Positions 40,122 to 49,700 of a stretch of 64,000 nt of DNA are shown in pieces. The notes under the pieces are model-generated. The model was not told the DNA's origin, ran no database searches, and saw nothing but the letters and a program-made list of their open reading frames with translations. The stretch spans positions 1-64,000 of the forward strand of contig NC_083674.1 of assembly GCF_030384665.1 (NCBI RefSeq), given 5' to 3'. Both the position numbers and the translations under genes were made by a program. Each line of letters begins with the position of its first letter. Position 1 is the first letter of the stretch. This stretch comes from Lodderomyces elongisporus. Lineage: Eukaryota; Ascomycota; Pichiomycetes; Serinales; Debaryomycetaceae.

Positions 40122-40635
40122 TTATTGGGTAATTTTGAACGAAGACAATAGAATTTAGTGTAGAAATGAGAATATAAATAGGGGATAAGGAGTCGTATCT
40201 CAAACTACATTTATTTTATATGGTTTTCATGATAAGTACTACCTTTAGTGGTCACCATAAGTTAGGCGCATTCTGCCGTGTATTCGACAGAGAATGGCCA
40301 CTCTCTGTCAAATGCCTTCATTTAAGAGATTGTGTTCGATAATCTACACCTTACACTTAAGACACTTGTTTTTACTCAGTATACAACCGAGTAAGAATTC
40401 GCTCCCTTCGAATATAGTCAATTGGTCGTTAAAAGATAATTTGTTGGCACTAATGAGCTAAGTAGCCAAATATTAGTGTACAGCAGTTGCACACTAACGA
40501 GAAGTTTTGTTGCCATGTTACATCTTGTTAGAAAAAATCAGAATTAAATTTTATTAAAGTACTTGATCTACCAACTACTTATTATGATTTCACTGCTACC
40601 CGAAATGTGCCTCACCCATTTAAAATAGTTCATTT
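40122..40635. repeat. Island non-coding repeat, copy B (uninterrupted)
   Basis: This is the second copy of the non-coding repeat described at 34096, without the two insertions. It shows the ancestral joins: GCCATGTTACA near 40513-40523 and CTACCAACTACTT near 40569-40581. The hairpin arms GACAGAGA/TCTCTGTC are at 40286-40293 and 40302-40309 and are unchanged. The repeat runs into the 3' end of the X2 pseudogene. Confidence 0.85.
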
Positions 40636-41725
40636 ATGATGTCCTCTTCCTCCTCCTCCTCCTCCTCGTCATCATCATTACCTTTCAAAGAATCTAGCGA
40701 ACCTTCTGATTCATCAAATGACTCAACATACAGGTTATCATCCTCGGTTTCGTACAAACTGTCGAAAGAATCATTCGCAAAAAAGCCCAAATTTGCAAAT
40801 TCATCTTCTGACAGTTGTATGATTTGAAATTTCATTATGGTCAAGAGAATCTGCATTTTTTTTAGAGTCTGGAAACAACAAGTTATAAGCTTTTTCAATA
40901 TTCTCAGCATCGATTTTACTTGTAACTTGTTTTTGAATAACATTTTCCGACTCCGCTTCCAGCTAATGTTGGTTCCTTGATTTGATTATCATTTCCTGAG
41001 AATAATGTACTATTTTCATCAAATGAAGTTTATGTAGTATCTGTGCCCAAGCGACTATGGGATCGAAGGTAAGCTGGAGGTTCAAATAAATCTGGATAAA
41101 TCTCAACAATTACACCATTTTGAGATATATGAGGAAAATTTGATGTTGTCATATCAGATATTGAGGAAATCTTTGAGTACTTTTCAAGTTTTGAACTGAT
41201 TAAACACATTGGTGTACCAACTTTGTAATCTACACCCGAGATTGCTTCAATTATTTTATATTTTTTCCTCCATTTTTCAATTATGTTTTTTATTTTGGTA
41301 ACAGACCAATCATCACTTTTTATGGCCCCCAATATCAATACTTGATCTTCTGTTTTCAAGAAACTTTCCAACACTGCTGCCTCTGCCTTTCCAAATTTTA
41401 TTTTCAGCAACTGAATCATTGTAAATTTTAAGCTTTTAAACTGGAACCTTGTATAATTGATAGAGAAGGACCCTTTTGGTTTATTGTACCTTCTTGTCTC
41501 TTTAAGGAATTCATTTAGTTCAATCCTTGTTATAATCGCAGTCTCGACATTGTTTTGTACCGTATATTTGAATACTGATAGTGGCTCAATCAAATCCAAC
41601 CAATCATTGTTTGAAAAATCATACACAAGAAACATCAGTGGTATAGTGACAGACCAGATGTATGGAAGCGTGTGGTCACCATGGGGTAAACTATATAATC
41701 TTAAAAATTTTGCATCGGTAGTCAT
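40620..41725 (-). pseudogene. Island gene X2: decayed copy of X
   Basis: The first 231 codons (41725-41030) are open and homologous to X1 (YSLPHGDHTLPYIWSVT, LSVFKYTVQNNVETAII). A TAA then stops translation where X1 reads on. Beyond it, X-like sequence continues in other frames. One stretch resembles the X1 linker (DHNEISNHTT against THHVEIPDHPTT), and the acidic tail (SEDEFANLGFFANDSFDSL) lies in the frame 40943-40620. At least one nonsense codon and two frame changes separate it from a full X. A truncated 231-residue protein could still be made. It is transcribed divergently from Y2. Confidence 0.75.
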
Positions 41726-42997
41726 TGTTGTATAGATATGCAGTTTTTAATTTCGTTAAACAGAAGATTTATTACAGTATTTATGTACTTCATTTACATT
41801 TTCAATTCTCTTGAATTCGTCTAAACCTGTCTATTATTAGTCGATTATAAATTTGATGAATATCTGAACTGAGGTGGATATAAAGTCCTTGTAGTTGTTT
41901 TCAAACTTTTGCTTTTCTCAGAATTGAGGAAAAAAAAAAATTGGGGGGGGGACTAATTCATGTTCTTTCTTCATAAACTAGAGTAGTGATTTAGGGGTGA
42001 AAATATGGCGTGATTTTTAACGCCATATTTGAGCCCTGGAATATGATGATGATGAATTACTACTGGGTAACAAGGATATGGACTTTGGCCACGCAGTAAC
42101 AAATATGTTGAATAAATTTATGTTGGTTATGATTTATGGGAAATAAAAAACAGGATAAGGAAAAGTATAACCAATACTTCTTGTTGGTTTTATGTATGTA
42201 CTATAGAAAATTTAAGATAAGCTTTTCATTTTCGCCTAGTTATTTAATCGCACGTGCTAAAAAGTACTGGCGCAATATCTTTTTGTTTGAAATATTACGA
42301 TTAAAGCACACGGGGAGTTGAAATAAATTATGTTGACCCAATAGACGATAGATATGAAGCATTGCCAACAATTAATTTGAGGGATTTCTTTTACAGTGGT
42401 TGTTTATCAATCCTTTGGTTTCAATTGTTGATATATAACTACCATAATCCAAAACAGTGCAACTATTGATGTTTGACTATTTAATTGTTTTGAAGAACAT
42501 TGCAACCATGCATCAAAAGAAATTGAAAGCTTAATATCGTCAATGGTATTTTATATATCACTAGTGGCAAATTGATAAGAAAAACGATTGAATTAATTGA
42601 AAACTATGAGCAAATGAACTTGAAGGGATACGTTAGGATACTTTTATACTACTTCGCCTGTCTTTTCAAGAACCACTTGAAACATAGGGGTAGAGTTTTG
42701 GTAATGTATTCAACAATGGGATTTGCACTATAAAGCAGTTTTAATATGCGGGATATAATTCGAAGCTTTCACATAGTAGGTATCAAGGGGCAAAAACTTT
42801 GAAAATTAGTGTTCAAAAGGTGATATTGAAAAGGGAGAGTGATGGAAATGAAGGGTAAGGATGATTTCCCCTTTTTCAAAATCTTCTTTTTACAATAATC
42901 TATAAAGTAACTATGAATTTGCCTTATTTTCAGCAATACCAGGTCAATTTATCAACTTTTAACAATTATACACTAATCAAATCATTATAAAAAAGAT
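41726..42997. promoter_or_regulatory. Divergent promoter of X2 and Y2
   Basis: This region matches the X1/Y1 spacer. It is weakly similar in the first 700 bp and nearly identical in about 42457-42890, then diverges just before the Y2 ATG. An A11 run followed by G9 lies near 41930-41950. The shared block contains the same ACTATAAAG TATA-like box (about 42729). Small open frames here are not conserved between units. Confidence 0.6.
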
Positions 42998-45900
42998 ATG
43001 TCTACCAACGAAGCTGCTTTACTCGTATCTTATGATACACCCAATGGACCACAATCCATACCAATAACCTATTTGAATGACATATACGACACAGAAGACA
43101 AACGTGCTATCCCATTGCCATCATATTGTATTAAGAAAGTACACCACCCTGATGCTGACTTTACAATTGTATCTAAGAATATTGGTGGAAACAGGTTTAG
43201 AGATGCTTTGGCATATGTTGGTGATCATATAGCAATTACTCTTTTCTCAGAAACAAGTGAGAATTCCCTCCAATGCATATCCGATATGAAACATTTGATA
43301 ATTATAAAACCAGAAAAGAAATCTAGGTGTGCAATTGTGGTCAATACAAAGGCGGTGAAAGATTTCAAAATAACAGGTCAGATGCAATTGTCAAATCAGG
43401 TTCTTGATCCAGTGATCAAAAGATGTATTGCGGATGTTACAGTCGAGATAGGTTCACTCAAGTTTACTGCAGTTTGTTGCTATATTGAAACTAACATTCA
43501 TATGAATGTGACGAGGAAGTTGATTTTTTTAAATGAGTTGGATCGTCTTCTCAAAACAAAAGGTTCTTATATTGTTGGTGGAGATTTTAATTTTGGAAAA
43601 GGTCTTATAAAACCCAAGTATGATAGAGATGTTCCCGTTGTTCGAAAATTGAAAAAACTTGTTAAAAGTAAAAAAATGGTTGATGTTGGTCGTTTGCATT
43701 CTAATTACAAGAATGTAATCACAAATGTCAGTAGTTCCAATTATCGCCGAATCGATTATATTTTAATGAGTCAGTATTTGCTACAGAAAATGGTATCATT
43801 CAATATTGATTTTGATGGGTGCAGCAGTCATACTGTCTTAAAAACTTGCTTCACAATTGAAGATATCAAATGCACAGATCACATCTCCACAATTGATCGC
43901 GAAGAACTGATTGATTTGTTGCGTGAATATTGTATAATGATGAATAAGAGACGTATTCGTTATGTCGAGAATGAAGAATCCCATCCAGATGATGAAAATA
44001 ATGATACTGAAGAAGAAAAAGCCCCCACACTTGATGAATTGCATTTGGTTGCTCAAGATTCGGACCTATCCGACGTTGAAGGTGGTTTGTACTCTGAAAA
44101 GAAAGATAAGTTGAAACATGACAATTACTTTCAGATTAATCAACAACATGTGCATTTATTAGGTTCGGAGGATACAGACGCGATTGCATTCAAAAAATTT
44201 GTTTTGAAAGCTGTTGAAAAAGAATCGTTTGATCAAGTTACTACCAAAGAATTGTATCAGTGCAACAAATCTTTTATTGTGAAACAAGTCAATAAATTCA
44301 TGGAGATGAAAAGAGCAGGAAATAAGAAAGTGGCTGGTGTTAAACCTTCAATAGCTTGGGATATGATTTTGGTTCCTGGCTTGAACGAAGGACAGATTAA
44401 CACACGATTTAATCGTCTTTTAATTAAAGAAAGAATCGTGTTTATGGATGGTAAATACAAATCAATTCCAGTTCGGTTGATGAGAACAAAGGGTACTGCA
44501 GTGTTTCTTCTCATCAGGGGAATAAATGAAATACATTTCGAAAAGATTATACCATGGTTAAAGTTGAAAAGATGGTTTCCATTTCTTGGAAAATTTGATA
44601 TGCAACAATCCCATTCGTCGTGGAAATCACAGCACTGGATACCACGAGACGAAAATGGTAAATATCTAATTACCAACCGTCTTGAAGAAATAGCACGTGA
44701 AGACCAAAGGCTATCTGAAAAAGCAGATTGGGGCAAAAAAGAGCCAGCAATGACTGATTTTGGTACAATTCCTAATTCTTTTGACATTCATAAAGCTCTC
44801 CTTAATTCAATTAACATGTTTAGATCCGGCAATGTCATAAGGTGGTCTCAAATCCAAAAGTACTTTCCGACTGTTGGAACCAAACAACTTCAACAATGTT
44901 ATGAGAATTGGAAATCGAATGAAATGATTGCTGAAGATGAATATGGTATTGAATACTTTAAAGGAGGGTTAGTGAACTATTTGAACAAACCTGTCAATGA
45001 GGAAGGAACTAACGAACTGAATGGGATTTTAGGTCATAAGTTGAATGAAAGTCGAGCCCGCGTAGGTTTGTCACCGTTAAATTTCAAAGCTGTAAATTTT
45101 CCTGAAAAATTTTTCACATCCAAGTTGACAAGAATTATGGAAAAACTTCAAACTGGTTTAAGAAGCTGCCCGCTGGATCACCTATTTATGGAAACGTGTT
45201 CATTTGTTTTTGAATTTTTAAACATTAAAAAGCAGTCTTTTGGAGTACTTCACAATATTCTTCGAAACTATATATATATTCGTTGCAGTGATAACATTGA
45301 ATTATATAACATGGTGCGATTGAATTTAATTGATGTCCCAAATTTGAATGTTTTTGATGTAAAGTTTATTTACAAAAGGATGATTCATAATAGGGAAATT
45401 ATTAGAATCAACGGTGAAGCCTTTAGACTTGGAAATTTCGAGGTCAATGATGAAATGAATTTCAGTGATGATAAACCTATGATAAATGAGATTAACAATA
45501 GAATTCAGGCAAATTTAAACATCAGTTGGAAGAATATTGAAAAAAATTCAGACTATAAGTACACGAGCGATCGATTTAAGAATAGGTTCGACAATTTGAA
45601 GGCTAATTTAAAGGTTATTGAAATCAAGGGAGTATGGCAATTTCATCAACGTTATTTTTTGAGAAATGGAGTAGAAAAAGAAGTTTCATCTGATTCAAAT
45701 AGCGATGACGAAGCTCAACTGCAAAGTGTATCAATACAAGAAAGTGAACCTCCAAAAATTAAAAATGTTTCAACAGCTACTGATGCAATTAATCCGAATT
45801 CAAGCTGCCTGGATCAAAGTGCTTCTGATTACGAATCGAGTGATGACAACGCTACCCTAGCTGATTTCGGTGATTTAGATGTCAATGTCAAGGCTGCTGT

Positions 45901-46768
45901 AAATGTTGGAATGAAGGCAGCATTTAAAGCTGGGGTGAAGGCCACGTCTGAAGCTGGAATGAAGGCAGCATTGAGAACTGGAATAATTGCGGCATTGCAG
46001 TCTATAAGTACTACACAATCAAGATCAGAAGCAAATTCTGGGAATCCCATAATTCATAATAATTCGATTCAAGGTGACTCGCTGGCATCACAAGTTGAAA
46101 GTGATAGTGATAGTGACGCGTCGTTAATAGATTACACTCAATCACTGGATGATGAAGATGAAACTGGACCAATAGCAACACCCAAAACATCCAAATCTAG
46201 AAAGATTCAATCACTGGATGATGAAGATGAATCTGAACCAATAGCAACACCCAAAACATCCAAATCTAGAAAGATTCAATCACTGGATGATGAGGATGAA
46301 ACTGAACCAATAGCAACACCCAAAACATCCAAATCTAGAAAGATTCAATCACTGGATGATGAGGATGAAACTGAACCAATAGCAACACCCAAAACATCCA
46401 AATCTAGAAAGATTCAATCACTGGATGATGAGGATGAAACTGAACCAACAGCAATATCCAATACATCCAATTCTGAAAAGAACCAATCACTGGATGATGA
46501 AAATGAAACTGAACCAACAGCAATATCCAATACATCCAATCGTGAAAAGAATCTATTGGCGCCACTGACAATTGTCCAGAGTTTGGTTGATGCTGAGAGC
46601 CTTGATTCATTTTTGTTTGAAACTATAGAAGGGAAGCGACGTAAATTGCTGCCTTTACCAAGTTATCGGGACTCTTCAGGGGATAGGTATAGTACTGCAA
46701 AAGAATCTTTTGATGAAAATTTTTCTCAAAAGACTCAGCAGTTTACTAACGAGAATAACCGAAGTTGA
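42998..46768 (+). CDS. Island gene Y2: EEP nuclease-like domain fused to Myb/SANT-like repeats
   Basis: The 1256-residue product is not recognised as a known family. Residues 50-285 form an EEP (DNase I/APE-like) domain: KNIGG (Asn 61), FSE (Glu 85), CYIET, GGDFNFG (Asp 196, Asn 198), RRIDYIL (Asp 253), CSSHT (His 278, with Ser instead of Asp before it). An acidic segment (330-360) follows. Residues 445-880 contain at least three Trp-centred helical repeats resembling Myb/SANT domains (PSIAWDMILVPGLNEGQINT; IRWSQIQKYFPTVGTKQLQQ; ISWKNIEKNSDYKYTSDRF). A Gly/Ala octad repeat (985-1025) and six 23-residue acidic repeats precede the basic C-terminus. No reverse transcriptase, integrase or helicase motif is visible. 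A nuclear, DNA-acting role is inferred only. Confidence 0.85.
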   Translation: MSTNEAALLVSYDTPNGPQSIPITYLNDIYDTEDKRAIPLPSYCIKKVHHPDADFTIVSKNIGGNRFRDALAYVGDHIAITLFSETSENSLQCISDMKHLIIIKPEKKSRCAIVVNTKAVKDFKITGQMQLSNQVLDPVIKRCIADVTVEIGSLKFTAVCCYIETNIHMNVTRKLIFLNELDRLLKTKGSYIVGGDFNFGKGLIKPKYDRDVPVVRKLKKLVKSKKMVDVGRLHSNYKNVITNVSSSNYRRIDYILMSQYLLQKMVSFNIDFDGCSSHTVLKTCFTIEDIKCTDHISTIDREELIDLLREYCIMMNKRRIRYVENEESHPDDENNDTEEEKAPTLDELHLVAQDSDLSDVEGGLYSEKKDKLKHDNYFQINQQHVHLLGSEDTDAIAFKKFVLKAVEKESFDQVTTKELYQCNKSFIVKQVNKFMEMKRAGNKKVAGVKPSIAWDMILVPGLNEGQINTRFNRLLIKERIVFMDGKYKSIPVRLMRTKGTAVFLLIRGINEIHFEKIIPWLKLKRWFPFLGKFDMQQSHSSWKSQHWIPRDENGKYLITNRLEEIAREDQRLSEKADWGKKEPAMTDFGTIPNSFDIHKALLNSINMFRSGNVIRWSQIQKYFPTVGTKQLQQCYENWKSNEMIAEDEYGIEYFKGGLVNYLNKPVNEEGTNELNGILGHKLNESRARVGLSPLNFKAVNFPEKFFTSKLTRIMEKLQTGLRSCPLDHLFMETCSFVFEFLNIKKQSFGVLHNILRNYIYIRCSDNIELYNMVRLNLIDVPNLNVFDVKFIYKRMIHNREIIRINGEAFRLGNFEVNDEMNFSDDKPMINEINNRIQANLNISWKNIEKNSDYKYTSDRFKNRFDNLKANLKVIEIKGVWQFHQRYFLRNGVEKEVSSDSNSDDEAQLQSVSIQESEPPKIKNVSTATDAINPNSSCLDQSASDYESSDDNATLADFGDLDVNVKAAVNVGMKAAFKAGVKATSEAGMKAALRTGIIAALQSISTTQSRSEANSGNPIIHNNSIQGDSLASQVESDSDSDASLIDYTQSLDDEDETGPIATPKTSKSRKIQSLDDEDESEPIATPKTSKSRKIQSLDDEDETEPIATPKTSKSRKIQSLDDEDETEPIATPKTSKSRKIQSLDDEDETEPTAISNTSNSEKNQSLDDENETEPTAISNTSNREKNLLAPLTIVQSLVDAESLDSFLFETIEGKRRKLLPLPSYRDSSGDRYSTAKESFDENFSQKTQQFTNENNRS
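45880..46005 (+). repeat. Glycine-zipper-like octad repeat in Y2
   Basis: The coding sequence gives about five 8-residue repeats of the type M/V-K-A-A-x-x-x-G (MKAAFKAG, VKATSEAG, MKAALRTG). Small residues (Gly, Ala, Thr) recur every four positions over more than 24 residues, the spacing of a glycine zipper on an amphipathic helix. The DNA also repeats (GGAATGAAGGCAGCA-type units). Confidence 0.75.
46139..46552 (+). repeat. Six 69-bp tandem repeats within Y2
   Basis: Six consecutive 69-bp units encode 23 residues each. Units 1-4 are nearly identical (ending TPKTSKSRKI) and units 5-6 form a diverged subtype (ending ISNTSN-x-EKN). Each begins CAA-TCA-CTG-GAT-GAT. With CTG read as Ser this is Q-S-S-D-D-E-(D/N)-E, a strong casein-kinase-2 site followed by a basic SKSRK patch in units 1-4. 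The number of units probably varies between strains. Confidence 0.9.
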
Positions 46769-48878
46769 ATTTGATGATGATGATGGTGATGGTTTTAGCG
46801 GTCACAATTTACATTTTTAATTGTCAAACGTCGAGTCCACTTGCACATAGTGTACGCTGTTGTTGTTGTGTGCTTACTTTTTTATAAGCTCTAGTGTCTT
46901 CAATTGATGTGGTAACCATGTGGTTCCTAATATCGGATATTTCCTGATAAGTTGTTAAATCAAAAGTTTTTTGGTGTACCTTTAATTGGCTGGTTGTGGA
47001 TCATATAGCACTTTTTCTTTTTTTTTTTCTAGTTATTTTTTCTTCAAAATATACAATTTTCAAATGCATATCTTTCCTTTTTTTTTCCCTCTCTCTCTCT
47101 CTCTCAATTCTAGGTTATAAGCTTCATTCAATGCGTGCGCCAGATAAGTTGACTCTTTGATTGGGTAAAAAATGAGAATTGTGATGTGACAAGTTCTATT
47201 TCTATTTGTTTGTTTTCTTTGGTTTATTTGTATGAGTGGATTGGAGAACAAAGTGTGTTATATAAACACGAGCATAAGGAAAAAGCTTGATGCTCACTAA
47301 AACTCACTTCAATAACCTAAAAAAAAGAAAAGAAAAAAAAAATTCTTTGTAGAAGCAAGGTGCAAGCCAAGCAATTAATATGCTAATATATATCTTGACT
47401 AAACGGGTCGACTGACCCTCTGTATACTGATCAGAGTTGAGACAAGTAGTTCAAAATACCAATACCTACAATGGTTTGATCATCAATGTGTTGACCGTCT
47501 CTCCTTCTCTAACTATGTTTTTTTTTTTTTGGATATCTTTATTTCCAAAGTTAATTTTTTTTTTTCTCCTGCTAATGAAACATACTTTCATTTGATATTT
47601 ACAAATTTCTCGTCCATTACACTCCTTCTCATTTCATTACATTTGTTCATTAATTGTATTGATCCATAACCATAAAGTTTCGTTTTTGCCACTAATTGTT
47701 GTACACGTTGAAATTTCTAACTTTAAATTCAATTTCCTTGGCCATAATAAAACTCTCTATTTGAAGAATTTCCACGAATTTAATGGTGATGATGGTTGAA
47801 AAATGAATTAATTGGTATTAAGTCGCTAACAAATTGGTATTGCCTTACTTATGTTTTCTTGTGCTACCATGTTGGGGTAAAAAAAAAAGGTTAAACGCTA
47901 CCGGTTCCTCTTTGATAAAATGTACAATGTGTAATATTTTGTTTCCCCATTGAATATGACGAACGCTTCAAATGCTTTCTTTTTTATCTTTAAAAGAAAT
48001 CGAATTTGATAGATTAATCAAGGGTCAAAGACAACAAGTATACAATGTATACCAGGATTTGGCGAAAAAATATATTAATTGCTTTTTATTGCAAGTATTT
48101 ATAATCAATGTGGATTATCCTACCAGGCAAAGCAGGCAAAGAATGAAAGAGCAAGAAATTACTTTCTCTTCTTGTTTCAAACAAGCTTTCCACACTTGAC
48201 GAAAGAAGAAAAAAAAAGTATAAAAAAAAAAACTTGTCCTTACACATTCTGTAAGTTTGATAATTAAACCAATCAGACAAAAATGGTCAAAACCATATTG
48301 GTAAGATTTCGGACCTCGTTATAATAAATCTATCTGCGCATTTGATGTTTTCACAGAAAAAAAAGAAATAAATAAAATAAAAAAATCACCAAAATGAACC
48401 TCCTCACCTCAGTCCTTTACTTTTCATGTAGCGCAATATATCACTTCACATGTAATTACTTCAATTCCTCCCTTTCTTGGAAATTGTAGATTTAATATAA
48501 ACTTATAAATACTTAAATCTACAACGAACCTTTACGTAAAAAGAAATAAAGTGTAAATAAAAGGTTTACAAGAAATTATTCACTGCATATACAAATTACA
48601 AATTTGGCTAATTGCACTACTAGTGATATTACGTACATCTCCGTACTCAACCTCATTCTTATCATCGCGTGCAATGGTAGCGCTACCTTTTTCTTACATA
48701 CGAGACAGAGAGTAGAGGAAAAAAAATTTTACTGGTAGTGTGTTTACCGATTTCTCAAATGTAAGAGACACAGAGAGCGAGAGAGAGACAGGAAGAAATA
48801 AAAAATTTTGCAAATTTGAAAAAAATTTTCAACTCGATTTCATATCAACCATCAACTTCAAACACCAAAATATCAACA
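46769..48878. other. Long gene-free region downstream of the island, 2.1 kb
   Basis: No convincing gene. A 75-codon frame at 47972-48199 has no recognisable content. Features seen are a GATGATGATGATGGTGATGG run just after the Y2 stop, CT repeats (47088-47105), several poly-T and poly-A tracts, and GA-rich sequence (48767-48795) in the RPS1 promoter. I found no third copy of the island repeat and no tRNA. A non-coding RNA or regulatory domain cannot be excluded. Confidence 0.5.
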
Positions 48879-49700
48879 ATGGTATGTTCAAACCACCTCA
48901 AACTTGGTCAATATGTTCACAGGAACCTGTACTAACCCCTAAAACATGCAATTAATAAAAATAAAAAAGCTCTATCAAACAAGGGTAAGAAGAAGGTGAA
49001 CCCTTTTGATCGTAAGCAATTTTATGACATTCAAGCTCCATCTACTTTTACCAATACTTATGTTGGTAAGACTTTGGTTAACAAGAGTGCTGGTACTTTT
49101 TCTAGTACTGATGCTTTAAAGGGTAGAGTTTTTGAAGTTAACTTGGGTGATCTTACTCTGGAGGATAATGCTTATAGAAAGGTTAAGCTTAGAGCTGATG
49201 AAGTTCAAGGTAATAAGATCTTGACTAATTTCCATGGTATGGATTTCACTTCTGACAAGTTGAGATCATTGGTTAGAAAGTGGCAATCATTGGTTGAGGC
49301 TAACGTTACTGTCAAGACTGCTGATGATTATGTTTTGAGAGTTTTCGCTATTGCTTTCACCAAGAGACAAGCTAACCAAGTCAAGAAGACTACTTATGCT
49401 CAATCATCCAAGTTGAGAGAGGTTAGAAAGAAGATGGTTGAGATTTTGACCAGAGAAGTTTCCAACTCAACCTTGTCTCAATTGACTTCTAAGTTGATTC
49501 CTGAAGTCATTAGTCGTGAGATTGAAAAGTCTACTCAAACCATTTTCCCATTGCAAAATGTTCACATTAGAAAAGTCAAGTTGTTGAAACAACCTAAATT
49601 TGATTTGGGTTCTTTGTTGGCTTTGCACGGTGAAGCTTCTGAGGAAAAGGGTAAGAAGGTTGCTGGTGGTTTCAAAGATGTTGTCTTGGAATCTGTTTAA
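48879..49700 (+). CDS. RPS1: Small ribosomal subunit protein eS1 (Rps1), spliced
   Basis: Exon 1 appears to be the ATG at 48879-48881, directly followed by a GTATGT donor. Reading from GCA at 48948 to the stop gives 251 residues in total, against 255 in S. cerevisiae, and matches eS1 throughout: [58 protein letters not shown] and [17 protein letters not shown]. A CTG at 49158-49160 sits where S. cerevisiae has Ser. The exact exon 2 start is uncertain: the family-like residues A-I-N-K-N-K-K begin at 48948, but no AG precedes them. The first in-phase AG (48982-48983) would give a 239-residue protein lacking them. The gene is certainly RPS1; only the 5' structure is in doubt. Confidence 0.9.
48882..48947 (+). 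other. RPS1: RPS1 intron (acceptor uncertain)
   Basis: A donor GTATGT lies at 48882-48887 and a perfect branch site TACTAAC at 48929-48935. An in-frame TAA stop (48933-48935) confirms that the upstream sequence cannot be coding. The expected acceptor just before the conserved Ala codon reads CAT rather than an AG. Canonical AGs downstream at 48968-48969 (wrong phase) and 48982-48983 (right phase) are alternatives. Confidence 0.6.

Noticed and set aside
34096..40635. The direct repeats as LTRs of one 6.5-kb element containing X1 and Y1
   Set aside because: The repeats sit at the 3' side of X in each unit and homology continues into X2 and Y2, so a tandem duplication explains them better; no gag/pol genes lie between them.
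42998..46768. Y2 as a non-LTR retrotransposon
   Set aside because: The EEP domain fits, but no reverse transcriptase motif, poly-A tail or target duplication is visible, and the gene is paired divergently with X.
47972..48199. 75-codon frame in the gap before RPS1
   Set aside because: It has no recognisable domain, no second copy and skewed composition; it could be real but I cannot support it.
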